NCBI RefSeq assembly: GCF_963678635.1
Contig: NC_087062.1
Coordinates: 36,484,052-36,548,051 of the forward strand
Origin: Symsagittifera roscoffensis
Lineage: Eukaryota; Xenacoelomorpha; Acoela; Convolutidae
Length of the DNA: 64,000 bases
Reading direction: 5' to 3'
Shown here: positions 22,820 through 33,889 of the stretch, piece by piece
Layout of the letters: each line of letters opens with the position of its first letter
Numbering within the stretch: the first letter of the stretch is position 1
Made by a program: the position numbers and the translations under genes
The notes under the pieces: model-generated
Seen by the model: only the letters and a program-made list of their open reading frames with translations
Databases searched by the model: none
Told to the model about the DNA's origin: nothing

Positions 22820-22864
22820 TATAACATTTAGCTTCAGTCCCGATTTTCTGGGTTCATGTTTGTC

Positions 22865-24978
22865 TTATTCTTTCGTTATTTTACCCAGAATGTCATTTCT
22901 TTCCCGAAGATCTTTGCTTTCTAGTTCCGACCTTACCCATTGCTCAACTTCTTTCGTGGCCAGCTCCTGCTGGATATTCTGTAATGCAGTCCGTGCCGCT
23001 AAGCCATAATCCACCTTGAGCGGGCCGGCCGATCCTGCCTCCAGGCTTGAGGCTATCACCTCATCAGGCAAAGTCTTCACTTTTTTTACCGTAAATGTGC
23101 TCGGTGTCGCCTTTTTTCTCCGAGACTCAGCCTCGTTCATCAGACGTGCTCGACTGGCTTTGACGCCCGAAAAGGCCTCTTCATGGCGGGGATGTTTCGC
23201 GTCCGCCATCGCATCCCAAAATTGAGTGCAATCCGACTTGAAGTGTCTCTCCAATTTACAGAAGAAGCACCTTGGTCCATACTTCATTTTGAGTCCTCTA
23301 ACGTACTCTTCGTGGTCTTCGTCGGTCGCATCAACGTCATCGAGAAAGTAGCCTTTCGCTTTCATGTTCTGTTTCTAAGCAGAACAGGTGGAAACATGGT
23401 GGTCCATCGAACCACAATTCGCACATGACCTCCTCTTATTCATGTCGTCACGCGGTCTGTACCAACGGGAGTTCGCGCCAATGGTTGTTCCGCTTTAGTT
23501 GCCATAAATTCTGTAACGGTTTTGCGCCCTCGGTTTTATGTGCAAGTACTCACGCGACTTCATACGCAAATCATCGGGCGTGGGTACCTGGTCAAGCGAC
23601 AGGGTTAAGTATGAGGCTAGCATGATTTTCAGCTCATCACTTTTTACTCTATCCATGAACTTTGAGGCAATAGCTAAGTTTCGCTCCGATATTCTCTCAA
23701 CGGTATTGCTCTTCCTTCTGAGTAATTCAAGGTCGTCCAAAAACTTGTCTATGGATTCGTCATCTCTTTGACACCTCTTTTCGATCTTCACCATAGCCTG
23801 ATGCCCTTGTACTCCAAAGCCAAAACGATTCAACAGGATGTCGATTATCTTGCGAGCGCTGTCTCGTTCATTGGCCCTTTTCGCCATTACACAATTTAGG
23901 GCGGTAACCTCCAGGTTTCTTATCATTGCTCTGCATTCCTGTTTCTTTGAGAGATTCTCTACTTCAAAGTGCAACTTCATCACCTCTATCCAAGTATCAA
24001 TGCAGCCATCTGGCTCGTCCTTGAATGAATTCGGCTTCTTAAGTGTCCTTCTTGACCTCTCTCCTCTCTCGGTTGACTTCGAGAGCTTGGTGATGAATGT
24101 TTCAAGCGATCTACTCAAGAGCTCAAACATCTAATCATACATCGTTGTGTCCTGCGAGACCGTAGTCAGATCTGGCACTGATCTGACTTGTGGCTCAGTG
24201 GGCAATCTTGTCTCCGGGGAGGGGGGCATCCGCCTCCGGCGGGACTGGGTTTGTCCAAGCTGGCCTCAATGGGGCTGCCCTGGGCCGTTCTCTATGCTTA
24301 GATTCATAACTCGTTCTCGAGCTTTGCTGGGCCCCGGCATAGCTGGGTGCTCCATTTCCATCATTTACCTTGCGTTAGCGCTCCCTTGGGGCGGAACGCT
24401 CCTCCCGATTGCTCCCGTTTAAGATCTCGTCAAGCTTCCGCATCATCAGGTCATATCAGACATCCAACCGCTTCTCCAGGCTAGTCATCGTATGAGCATA
24501 GGTTTTGTCGTTCAATAATCGCTCGATCTCTCTGGTCATCCTAACCTCTCTTTCCTCTGACTCCTTGGTTGCTTCAGCCAAGCTCTCCGCCAAGCATTGA
24601 TCGGTGTTACAAATTAGTTGAGCCTGATCGACTCTCGCCTGCGACCTTACGTTTGTTAGCTCATCTCGCAATTTCTCCTGACCCTGGTGAGCTCTCTGTT
24701 CGACTCGGTCTATTCTCTTAGTCATGCCCCGTACCAGTTCTTCAAGGCATGTCATTACGCCAGCGAACATGTCACTTATATCGCCAGCCGCCCCCGATGC
24801 CGGGGTTAGACCCAGAGAAGATGAGGTCAACTGCGGTTGCAGCCTGGTATTCGATGACGCGCCGCCCTTTTGCTTGCCCATCGACATCATCAACCTGTCG
24901 AACGTCAAGGATACTCCTACGGATATCCCATCAGACATGGGCCTGGTCGGCGAGGTGGACAATGCCTTCCTGCTCAAG
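22865..24978 (-). pseudogene. Gag of copy E1, front cut by the N run
   Basis: Pieces 24978-24456 (Ser/Thr-rich start and coiled coil), 24130-23495 (capsid-like helical region) and 23365-22865 (zinc-knuckle region) match E2 gag in order. The second knuckle is kept as CFFC...H...C. The first is interrupted by a stop near 23375. Several further stops and indels are present. The N-terminal acidic part seen in E2 is missing because of the N run. Confidence 0.85.
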
Positions 24979-25178
24979 NNNNNNNNNNNNNNNNNNNNNN
25001 NNNNNNNNNNNNNNNNNNNNNNNNNNNNNNNNNNNNNNNNNNNNNNNNNNNNNNNNNNNNNNNNNNNNNNNNNNNNNNNNNNNNNNNNNNNNNNNNNNNN
25101 NNNNNNNNNNNNNNNNNNNNNNNNNNNNNNNNNNNNNNNNNNNNNNNNNNNNNNNNNNNNNNNNNNNNNNNNNNNNNN
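24979..25178. other. Assembly gap of exactly 200 N
   Basis: A run of 200 undetermined bases. The left side is E1 gag and the right side is AT-rich sequence unrelated to E2 upstream of gag, so an unknown length of element (gag N-terminus, leader, 5' LTR) is missing here. The round length suggests a placeholder. Open frames drawn through it are meaningless. Confidence 0.98.
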
Positions 25179-26184
25179 ACACTGATAGCAACCCACTTTA
25201 CGGTTGAGAACTTAAAGTTAAGTTAAAGAAATTGTGAATTATAATTTTCGATAATTTTATGTTGCGAATATAGTAAAAATGTAGAACTAAAACATTCGCG
25301 CGCACTCCAACAGATTTAAAAACTTTGACTTGATTAGACATATCAGCCCTTGCAATGTTTTGACCTTTTAACAGAATAACATAACGCCGTGTTAAACATG
25401 CTCCTAATGAAATTTCTTAAGCATGACAATACACGATATAGCTTAAACGTGCAAAAAAGGGACTTCGAAAATCTGTGTCAAATGAAACGCCAATTAAAAA
25501 ATGTCTAGATATAGATAGATCGATTTTCTCTCGCAAGAGTAACAAGGAAGTTCCAACTCAATTAAATAAATTGTTTTTTAAATGAAAATCGTTTAAATAA
25601 TTGAAGCAAGAATTACATATGGAAAACATCAGATTAGAATATTGCGAGACTTTCGGAACTAAACAAGAAATTCAGAAGAAAACATTCAAGGGAACCGACT
25701 GGACTCAAGAAACTACTTGAAACTTTGAATCAACATCCCCCCCAAGTGACCTACCGTAGAATCTCCCCCTAGCCACGTATTAATTTTGAAAATTGATTTC
25801 GTATGAATTATTCATTTCAAAAAAGCGCAGAATGGACTGCTTGAGAAAACTTTTCAAAAGGAATGCGTATTATATACTGCGTTAATTAACCAAATTTTAA
25901 TTCATAATTATTTTTGAATTAATTTTTTTTGTTAATTATATCAATTTAGGTTGCCCTCAAAGATGATTTATGAAAAACCAGTATTTTATCAACCCTAAAT
26001 CGATTGTGGGGGGGGGGGGGGGGGGGGTGTACGGTTGATCCGAAACTTAAATATCAGTTCTCAATAATTTTTTAAATAAATTAATGTTGATATAGGCAGT
26101 AGTACGGATCAGGCAACAATGCTTAAACATGTTAAGCTGGCTTAATTATGACCTGCTTTAAACATGGATACGCATCCCACTCAA
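25179..26184. other. AT-rich region without a gene, with a 19-G tract
   Basis: No coding potential is seen on either strand. A run of 19 G lies at 26009-26027. The stretch lies 3' of the D-serine dehydratase-like gene, where its missing last exon would be expected. A search by eye for a Pro-Asn-His-x-Cys-type end on the minus strand found nothing. Confidence 0.6.
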
Positions 26185-27270
26185 CTAAATACATAGTAAG
26201 ATATCAGATGGAAACTTTCTTGTAACTACCGCTAAATGTCGCCAAATATCAAAAACAAACAAACCGGAACCCCCCCCCCCCAAAAAAAAAAGCTTGGACG
26301 GAGTCTGATACCATCTTAAAACTTTTACTTGAGAGACAGACTGAAGCTTCAGGTGAGAGTGGTCCCGAAACCGAGCATAGCCAAACGTATTAAAGTAGTC
26401 TTCACTTTCAGGTTTCTGTGGAGATATAGCTTCCCAGCCGCAATCAATCGCCATCGTATTTCTATCAGGGTATATGCCGATTATACTTGACAAAACAGTG
26501 CAAGCAATATCATCAATGCTACAAGAGCCAAATGACATTTGTTGTGCATCATAAAACACGTAGTTGCCAGGGTGAACCTCGTCAATTCCTTTGTATAATT
26601 CATCGATTTGAAGACTGCAAGAAGGAGTCGACCCTATTGATATAGTTCCTTCAATACCGACCTTGCGCAACTTTTCAGCCAAGACTTTCAGCTCCTTGAT
26701 AGAAGTTTCGATTATTCTTCTTTTTTCGTCAACATTACTGGCATAATATGACCCTCCACAATGTAGATATAAGCCATTGAAACTTATACAGTTCTTATTC
26801 GCTACTCTGCATATAAATTCGAAAGTCGATTGCTCCGTGATCATCAAACCAGTTCTTGGATGGATAAAATCAACTTCAACAACGACATTCCACTGCTTGC
26901 TCTTTTTGGGCGCGATATTTTCTAACCAGTGAACAACAGAGTCATTCCCTATCATTAGAACGAATTTCTCAACTTTTTCCTCAATTAAAGAGCACTCATT
27001 GATTTTTGCTTCAGTCAGATGAAATGCACAAGTTATCTCGCGAAAAACACGAGATTCAGCAAAAATACGGGCTTCTTCGAGTGTTGAAACTATAATTCTC
27101 CTATTTCCATCGGATAATTTTGTCATAATTTTGGCAATATCTAAGTTTTTATGGGTCTTCATATGAGGAACTAAAGTAATCATCTGTTTTGCAAAAAACT
27201 CGTGCATTTTTTGACAATTTTCTTCAACTCGAGATAAACTGATGAGCAAACAAGGTGTCATTAGTGCCAT
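26185..27270 (-). CDS. D-serine dehydratase / D-threonine aldolase-like PLP enzyme, C-terminally incomplete
   Basis: The protein belongs to the alanine-racemase-N TIM-barrel family that uses pyridoxal phosphate. The PLP lysine sits in PHMKTHK (Lys 38 from the ATG at 27270), and later motifs LYLHCGG, GSTPS, HPGNYVFYDAQQ and DCGWEA fit the family. Family members have 370-420 residues and end in a domain with a His-x-Cys metal site after an EHG motif; that part is absent. At about 26325, right after SVSQ, the minus strand reads GTAAAAGT, a plausible 5' splice site. The codons beyond it run through homopolymers into an unrelated end, so the last exon is probably elsewhere or lost. The start ATG at 27270 fits family N-termini (ALMTPCLL). 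Whether it is a live gene is open. Confidence 0.75.
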   Translation of the reverse strand: MALMTPCLLISLSRVEENCQKMHEFFAKQMITLVPHMKTHKNLDIAKIMTKLSDGNRRIIVSTLEEARIFAESRVFREITCAFHLTEAKINECSLIEEKVEKFVLMIGNDSVVHWLENIAPKKSKQWNVVVEVDFIHPRTGLMITEQSTFEFICRVANKNCISFNGLYLHCGGSYYASNVDEKRRIIETSIKELKVLAEKLRKVGIEGTISIGSTPSCSLQIDELYKGIDEVHPGNYVFYDAQQMSFGSCSIDDIACTVLSSIIGIYPDRNTMAIDCGWEAISPQKPESEDYFNTFGYARFRDHSHLKLQSVSQVKVLRWYQTPSKLFFLGGGGSGLFVFDIWRHLAVVTRKFPSDILLCI

Positions 27271-27880
27271 GTTCAAGATCTCAAATCAGAAAACTACAAA
27301 TTAAAGTACAAAATAACATCGATATATCGAAATCGAAAAACACACAATTGTAGAAAACTTCTGAAAGCCAAAATTTTTAGTACAACTTCTGAAAGCAAAA
27401 TGGACCGACAATTTTTAGACACAATTTCTGTAGACACACAATTTTGTAGACACACAATTTTAGTACAACTTCTGAAAGCAAAATAGATATTTTCACGAGA
27501 AGGCTTCAAGTTGCCTAAAGACGTCATCCTCACTTAGTTCACTATTGAATCACCAGATCCATCGGAGAATCTTGCATTTCTAGATTTGGAAATTACCATC
27601 GATAAAAACACGAGATCAAAAACTAACAGATACAGGTACCATTCAAAATTTTACGAGCTCAGCATAAAATGAGAGTAATTGAAAGAACTATTCACCGTGT
27701 CTTCCGGAGTATGTATACATGGGAAGGTTTTGACACAGAGGGGAAGCTGAGTTTCGCACCGCTTGCTATACAAAACAAGGAAGCGGCTACGTCCAAAAAT
27801 CAAAAATGTCGAAAAAACTAGATTAATCGAAATGAATTAACCTAGTTTTAAATCTAAAACGTGTCAAGACAAAAGAAAAT
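27271..27880. other. Spacer with imperfect short repeats
   Basis: No gene is visible. Between 27340 and 27500 the phrase ACTTCTGAAAGC followed by AAAAT recurs three times and ACACACAATTTTGTAGA-like runs recur, giving a small diverged tandem array. It lies upstream of the PLP enzyme gene. No convincing promoter element was identified. Confidence 0.5.
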
Positions 27881-28208
27881 AAAATTAGCATCGAAAAAAA
27901 ATTAATCGAGCGGTAACAAAGCTGAAAATACCTTAGCAGAAACCCTTTAGACCGAAAAAGTTCAAAAAAATTCGAGTCCTTCTCACCTAAACACATACAA
28001 ATTTATTCGCGGGTCAAATGAAACAAAACGATGCCACTAAGCTGATGGAGTATTGGCTGAAACCTATTGGAAAAAAAAGACGAAAATAAAAAAACTGAAA
28101 GAGAAATACAGATAACAAGATTAGTAAAACATTATTAAGTACCCCTTACCCTCAAAGCACGAATAAAAAAAAAACTTTTCGCTCGTCGAACGGCGCAAAA
28201 AGAGGCCG

Positions 28209-28703
28209 ATGAAACAAAGTAAAAAATTATTAAGTACCACTCACCCTCAAAGCACAAACACAAAAACAAACTTTTCGCTCGTCCTTTTTCCTAGTCTTCA
28301 AAAACTTCAAGATAAGTTGACCCAAGCTGTCCAAGAAATTACAACCTCAAAAGAACTTCGAGAAACTCAATTGAAAACCCTGGAAAACGAAACTACTGAC
28401 CTCAAGAAAACAGTGACCGAAATCAAAACGCTGCTAACCACAAAACAACCTGATTCAGATCATCCAACCCAACCTAGCTTGATTGACAGTCGCCAAGAAC
28501 CACCACCGAAACCCGCCGAGGAACTCGATGGCATTCGCATACGAGGAATCCCTGAATCAACGGAGAAGGAAGCAAGATTGCGCCAGAAGACGATCTCGCC
28601 GAAGTTAAAAAAAGTGTTGGACCGTATGGATGTCTATGCCTTAATTGGCGATGTCATACGCCTGGGTCGATATGACGAGAACAAGACAAGAACAATCCGA
28701 TAA
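28209..28703 (+). pseudogene. LINE ORF1 (coiled coil plus RRM-like)
   Basis: Residues about 25-75 form a coiled coil. From residue 105 the protein reads DGIRIRGIPES, and later VIRLGRYDENKTRTIR, the pattern of the RRM-like RNA-binding domain in LINE ORF1 proteins, which package element RNA. A stop at 28703 truncates the domain; the next bases continue in a shifted frame. Confidence 0.75.
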
Positions 28704-28860
28704 AAAGGGCCCAATGCATACCAACGACGAATGATATTGCTATCTGCGAGGAAACTGAAAAACTCCTGAACCAATTTTCCTCAGCCGACAACTGACGAAG
28801 GAAGAAGCTGATCTAGAAAACCTTGCCCTCGTCAGAGGAAGGCAAATTATCATCGACTAA

Positions 28861-29758
28861 TCTGTAGACAGAAAGGAACTGAGAGTCCGCGATGCAACTC
28901 TGTACATTCGGAAAGGTGGAAAGTGGATAAAAGAGATTCCGCGTTTCAAGACTGTTATCATCCGCATATCCCTGAACAAGCCGATTATAACATGCTGCAT
29001 GTACAGCGCTCCTTCAAACAGCACCTACACATTGGATATCTCAGATCTAGTCGAACTCCTAAAATTCCTGAGGCGTAAGCAATTTGAACAAAGTGCTATC
29101 TGTTCGTATATAGTTGTAGATACAAATTTTAACTTTACACACTGGCCGTTAATGACTTCAACTTCTCTAGATGAGCAGTCAATTCTCGACGAACTCTGAT
29201 TCAAACTTCCAACAACTAATTAAAACCCCTGATGAAAAATCACCAGACGTTCTCCTTAGTAACAAACCGCATTTTGTCACAAGCGTAAAACTTGACTATC
29301 GTCTGAGAAATCTATTCAGTTCCGACCATTTGCCACTCCATGCTAAAGTCTCATTCGACTACCGACCTGTTCATAAAAAGACACCAGCCATCAAACAAAA
29401 ACTAGATTTTAGCATTTTCGTGTACAAGAAAGCAATCTGGGAAGAAATGAACGAATTTATTCGTCAACACCCCTTCCAACCATATTGCTTGAGCAACGTT
29501 GAACTGATGCTCGATCATTGTTACCAGTGGTTACATGGAATACTGCAAGACCTACTACCAATCCCTACAAAACACAGGTCTGAACTAGCTCCTTGGGTGG
29601 GAAGCGATTCCTCCAACCTCATCAAGAAATTAAATAAACTACAACTCAAAAATCAGCGAAAACATACCCAATCGAACGGAAGCAAAATTGAAAATGTGCA
29701 AACTGAGCTAACAGTGTCCTTTCAAAACGACCAGCATCTACGAAAAAATGCTTTTTGA
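28861..29758 (+). pseudogene. LINE apurinic-type endonuclease region
   Basis: Fragments 28999-29199 and 29171-29758 give CCMYSAPSNS, IVVDTNFNFTHW and SDHLPL, the conserved strand, metal-site and His motifs of the exonuclease-endonuclease-phosphatase fold that nicks target DNA. The catalytic N-terminal part before 28861 is damaged. The rest is the linker to RT. Confidence 0.75.
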
Positions 29759-31409
29759 GAATGGGAAATTCAGCGAAATTCAACGACATCTGAAATCGAT
29801 CACCAAGTCTAGCACGATTCCTTCAGAGATCATCCTAGATCAAATAGCCAATACAGACGCTCAGAAAGTTGAATTGTTTAACATATATTTTCAATCAGTT
29901 TTCACACGAAACGCCAACGTTGGGAAAACAGAACGACAAGATAACGTTCTTCTGAATAGTATCAATTTCACTATCGATGAAATAGAAGATGCCCTAAACA
30001 AGCTAGACGTAAATAAGGCCACAATTACTACCAAAATACTTCACTTACGGTTCAACTTGATTGCAAACAAAGCCTTATTTCCAACAAAATGGAAGATCAG
30101 CAAAATCGCATCAAATTTCAAAGACGGGGATAAACAAGACGTATCAAATTAAAGGCCGATCAGCCTGCTCTCAGCAGTGTCAAAACTGCTTGAGAAACTT
30201 ACATTTGAGAAACTGGCCCCAATTATCTGCCCAACCCTAAAACCAGACCAACACGGTTTTAAACCTAAGCGATCGACAATAACAAACCTATTAGAGTATC
30301 TACACCAGATATTTAGCTGCCTAGATTTGACAAACTGCAACTAACTGAACACCTTCTACTTGGACTTTCAAAAGGCTTTTGAATTACCGAAATTATCGAC
30401 TTCTGTAATTGGAGAAATTGTTTATCATGATACATAGCTACCCCTCGAACGGAAGCAAATAATGAGGCTGAATAACACAACTTCCGGAGAGCTAGAAGTC
30501 TTCAGCGGCGTTCCCCAGGGCTCTATACTCGGGCCGCTTTTCTTCCTAGTCTTTATGAATGATCTACCGTCCTGTGTCATGTCCGCAACATTTGGTTATG
30601 CAGACGACTACAAAATTGTTGCAATTGTTGCAGACAACCCTCTAAGTCTCAGCAATAGATGTTGGGAGACTTTGAAGGTGGTGCGAGGAAAACTGCATGT
30701 CAATGAACCTGACGAAAAGCAAAATCCTCTGTATCAAAGGATCAGCTACGATTGCACTCCCCAACTACAGCTTCGAAACCACTGAACAAATGAAAGATCT
30801 GGGCATCCTGATAACCGACACGCTCTCTTGGACGCAGAAAAGAGGCTGAAAAGGCCTTAGACACTCTTCGTACTCAAAAGGAATCTCTCAGAGGCTAATT
30901 TCGCGACCAGAAAAAACGCATATGTTTTAAAGTTGTACCAATTCTGAGCTACGGTTCAGCTATCTGGAAACCATCAAAAGGTGACTTAGGAATCATAGAA
31001 AGTCTGCACGGGAAAGCGATCTAATGGATTTTCATGACAAGCAATAGCCATATCTCCTATAAAGACAAAATCGTAAAACTTAACATCCTTCCTTTGTCAC
31101 TATACCAAGTGCTTCAAGTTGGACTGCTGTTTGCAAAAATACTACTGGAAAGGTTGACATTGACTGGAGAAGCCATGTAAGCATCACTGACATTGGACAT
31201 CGAAGACCTCAAATGACACGAAATTTCGTCTGCAAACAAATGCGTCTGAAGAAGTGCGAGTCGGATTTCTGGTTTCGGGCATGTCGTCCTGCTAATCTGT
31301 ACAACGAATACTTCAAATGTGACATATTGTTTGACCAAGAATGCAAAAACAGACTTCTAGGAATGTACACGATTTTCTTCTACAACGAATCAGATACATG
31401 CACTTGGCG
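29748..31409 (+). pseudogene. LINE reverse transcriptase and C-terminal region
   Basis: Frames 29748-30152 and 30462-30785 cover RT: RPISLLSAVSKLLEKL just after a stop at 30150, then GVPQGSILGPL and FGYADDYK with the YADD catalytic box intact. Frameshifts near 30350 and 30785 break it. The C-terminal region (30870-31409), with residues ISYGSAIW-like and a Cys-rich end, continues beyond the MITE insertion to about 31950. Confidence 0.85.
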
Positions 31410-31897
31410 CAGGGGTTCCGCAAAATATATGGCCATATAATGGGGTTTCCGCACTACATTATGCCATCGTCCTTCTTCCCCACCATTATTTCCATAATCG
31501 CTCAGGAAAAATAAATAATGAACATTATGGGGTTTTATTCGTTCCATATTTTTGAAAGAAAAATCAAAACAAATCATTCAATTTTAAAAAAATTTCGGAA
31601 CGACTTTAGCAACCCAAAGCTTTTTATTGACTTTTAAGAAAAGATTAGCCTCAAGGTGATGTGGAGTCATGCTTTTTCGAAGCAATGCAAGTGTGATTTT
31701 TATTTTCGCGCAATCGGTCCTTCGCGTATGAGGGATTCCACCGCTCACTATTTGTTCTAACAAAATGGGGTTACGTCATCCCTAAACTATGGCTATAATC
31801 GAAGGCAGTTCCATACATATTGGCCATACTTTTTGCCCTTTCCATCTATTATTTATGGCCATATTGGGCCCCTACCATTATTTTTGCGGAAGCCCTG
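31410..31897. mobile_element. hAT-type MITE, copy 1
   Basis: The 488-bp element starts CAGGGGTTCCGC and ends GCGGAAGCCCTG, giving imperfect terminal inverted repeats of the CAGGG type, and it is flanked by the 8-bp direct repeat ACTTGGCG (31402-31409 and 31898-31905). Both are hallmarks of hAT transposons. The inverted LINE fragment at 35775-36485 has the same site unoccupied with one ACTTGGCG, which shows the exact insertion. No transposase is encoded. Short inner copies of GGCCAT and TATGGCC add secondary structure. Confidence 0.92.
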
Positions 31898-32079
31898 ACT
31901 TGGCGCATTTTATGCGAATGCAAAAACTGTAGAGCTCTGAAGAAACTTAACTTGTAACTGAAAAATAAACTTTGAACACTGCAATGACTGGGTTTTATGC
32001 GGACCCTTGAATATTAATCCTAAATCCTTTGTTATTATAATTAATAGTATTATAGGTCGAAACCAATTAGGTAGCAAAA

Positions 32080-32862
32080 AATAAGAAAATAAAAAAGCCG
32101 AAAAAAATTCAAGACTAGTACAAAGTTATCAAGTCCCTCTCATCCTTCCTCAAAACACATACACACAAAAAATCGCTCGTCGAACAATATAACGCAATAT
32201 GAGGCCACTAAGCCGATGCAATATACGCCGAAACTTAACAAGCCGAAAAAACGTAAAGGGAAAAAAAACAAAAAATGGATGTTAACAAATCGAATTGGTA
32301 AAATATAAACCACCATAAAAAGATGAGTTCATATAGGACAGAATTTGGAAATGCTAACATGCAAAAAAACTAAATTGTAGCGGTAAATCGCTGCTAACAG
32401 AAGCTGCCAGGAAATGAGTCCAGTGCCTAAATTACATTACGGGAATAAAGTCTAGTACCCGATTGCAATACCCCTGCTAATCGCAGGGGTAATAAGGCAA
32501 CGAAAATCAACCATGAACAGTGGTTGGGCAGCTTCGAAAGCTCAAACTATGAAGAGGAAGTGCCGGTGAAGTTGATACATCCGAGTATTACGCAACAGTC
32601 TCAGGACATGGGTACAAACTTTGGCTCTATGCAGGAGTCCAGTGATTTCCCGATGACAGACCTGATTACGACAGCTGCATCGATTACCAGACCAACGATG
32701 CTTTCGGCAACCAGACCAGGCATGACAGTATAAGAAGTCGAGGCAGAGTAGGAACAGCCGTCAAAGGCTGGAGACGAAATGTTTGTGTCAAAGACGAAAA
32801 TTACATCCCTCTAAATAATGTAACATTCGTTGATGTATTGTGTTGATGCATATTAAAAACAG
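32080..32862 (+). repeat. Repeat X, copy 1, with a conserved short reading frame
   Basis: It follows the LINE 3' end. It begins with LINE-leader-like sequence (CCACTAAGCCGATG and ATCGCTCGTCGAAC) and carries a plus-strand frame, open from about 32430 to 32733, with the string GSFESSNYEEEVPVK. The second copy at 35666-36912 preserves this frame. The product is not recognised. The copy ends just after TGTAACATTCG at about 32829. Confidence 0.7.
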
Positions 32863-33401
32863 TACTCAAAAGGAATCTCTCAGAGGCTAATTTCGCGACC
32901 AGAAAAAACGCATATGTCTTTAAGTTGTACCAATTCTGAGCTACGGTTCAGCTATCTGGAAACCATCAAAAGGTGACTTAGGAATCATAGAAAGTCTGCA
33001 CGGGAAAGCGATCTAATGGATTTTCATGACAAGCAATAGCCATATCTATTATAAAGACAAAATCGTAAAACTTAACATCCTTCCTTTGTCACTATACCAA
33101 GAGCTTCAAGTTGGACTGCTGTTTGCAAAAATACTACTGGAAAGGTTGACATTGACTGGAGAAGCCATGTAAGCATCACTGACATTGGACATCGAAGACC
33201 TCAAATGACACGAAATTTCGTCTGCAAACAAATGCGTCTGAAGAAGTGCGAGTCGGATTTCTGGTTTCGGGCATGTCGTCCTGCTAATCTGTACAACGAA
33301 TACTTCAAATGTGACATATTGTTTGACCAAGAATGCAAAAACAGACTTCTAGGAATGTACACGATTTTCTTCTACAACGAATCAGATACATGCACTTGGC
33401 G

Positions 33402-33889
33402 CAGGGGTTCCGCAAAATATATGGCCATATAATGGGGTTTCCGCACTACATTATGCCATCGTCCTTCTTCTCCACCATTATTTCCATAATCGCTCAGGAA
33501 AAATAAATAATGAACATTATGGGGTTTTATTCGTTCCATATTTTTGAAAGAAAAATCAAAACAAATCATTCAATTTTAAAAAAATTTCGGAACGACTTTA
33601 GCAACCCAAAGCTTTTTATTGACTTTTAAGAAAAGATTAGCCTCAAGGTGATGTGGAGTCATGCTTTTTCGAAGCAATGCAAGTGTGATTTTTATTTTCG
33701 CGCAATCGGTCCTTCGCGTATGAGGGATTCCACCGCTCACTATTTGTTCTAACAAAATGGGGTTACGTCATCCCTAAACTATGGCTATAATCGAAGGCAG
33801 TTCCATACATATTGGCCATACTTTTTGCCCTTTCCATCTATTATTTATGGCCATATTGGGCCCCTACCATTATTTTTGCGGAAGCCCTG
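33402..33889. mobile_element. hAT-type MITE, copy 2
   Basis: Same ends, same 8-bp flanks and almost the same sequence as the copy 1,992 bp to the left. It was copied together with its LINE host by the tandem duplication and did not insert independently. Confidence 0.92.

Larger units (their letters stand above)
8963..24978 (-). mobile_element. Large Ty3/gypsy-like element, copy E1 (gag to second coding region)
   Basis: Minus-strand order is gag, protease, RT, RNase H, integrase, integrase C-terminal region, macro-like domain, then an 8-kb second coding region with two SGNH-like domains. Coding composition is GC-richer than the flanks throughout, which suggests one element. It is broken by many stops and frameshifts. 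Its 5' end is lost in the N run at 24979-25178, and beyond that run the sequence is unrelated. Inclusion of the second coding region in the element is inferred from strand, position and composition. Confidence 0.75.
27890..32055 (+). mobile_element. Plus-strand LINE with ORF1, endonuclease and RT remnants
   Basis: From left to right: 5' leader with repeated units (27970-28290, block CTCAAAGCAC...CTTTTCGCTCGTC twice), ORF1 (28209-28703), endonuclease (about 28861-29600), RT (29748-30785), C-terminal region to about 31990, and a 3' end AATCCTAAATCCTTTG then TTATTATAAT at about 32055. A hAT-type MITE is inserted near the end. Several stops and frameshifts make it inactive. The RT is of the CR1/Jockey group; a finer class is not safe. 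Confidence 0.85.

Noticed and set aside
24724-25226. Open frames drawn through the N run on both strands
   Set aside because: They exist only because undetermined bases contain no stops.
33106-33569. Identical frames at 31114-31577 and 33106-33569 as conserved genes
   Set aside because: They are identical because of the tandem duplication and span LINE/MITE boundaries in the wrong frame.
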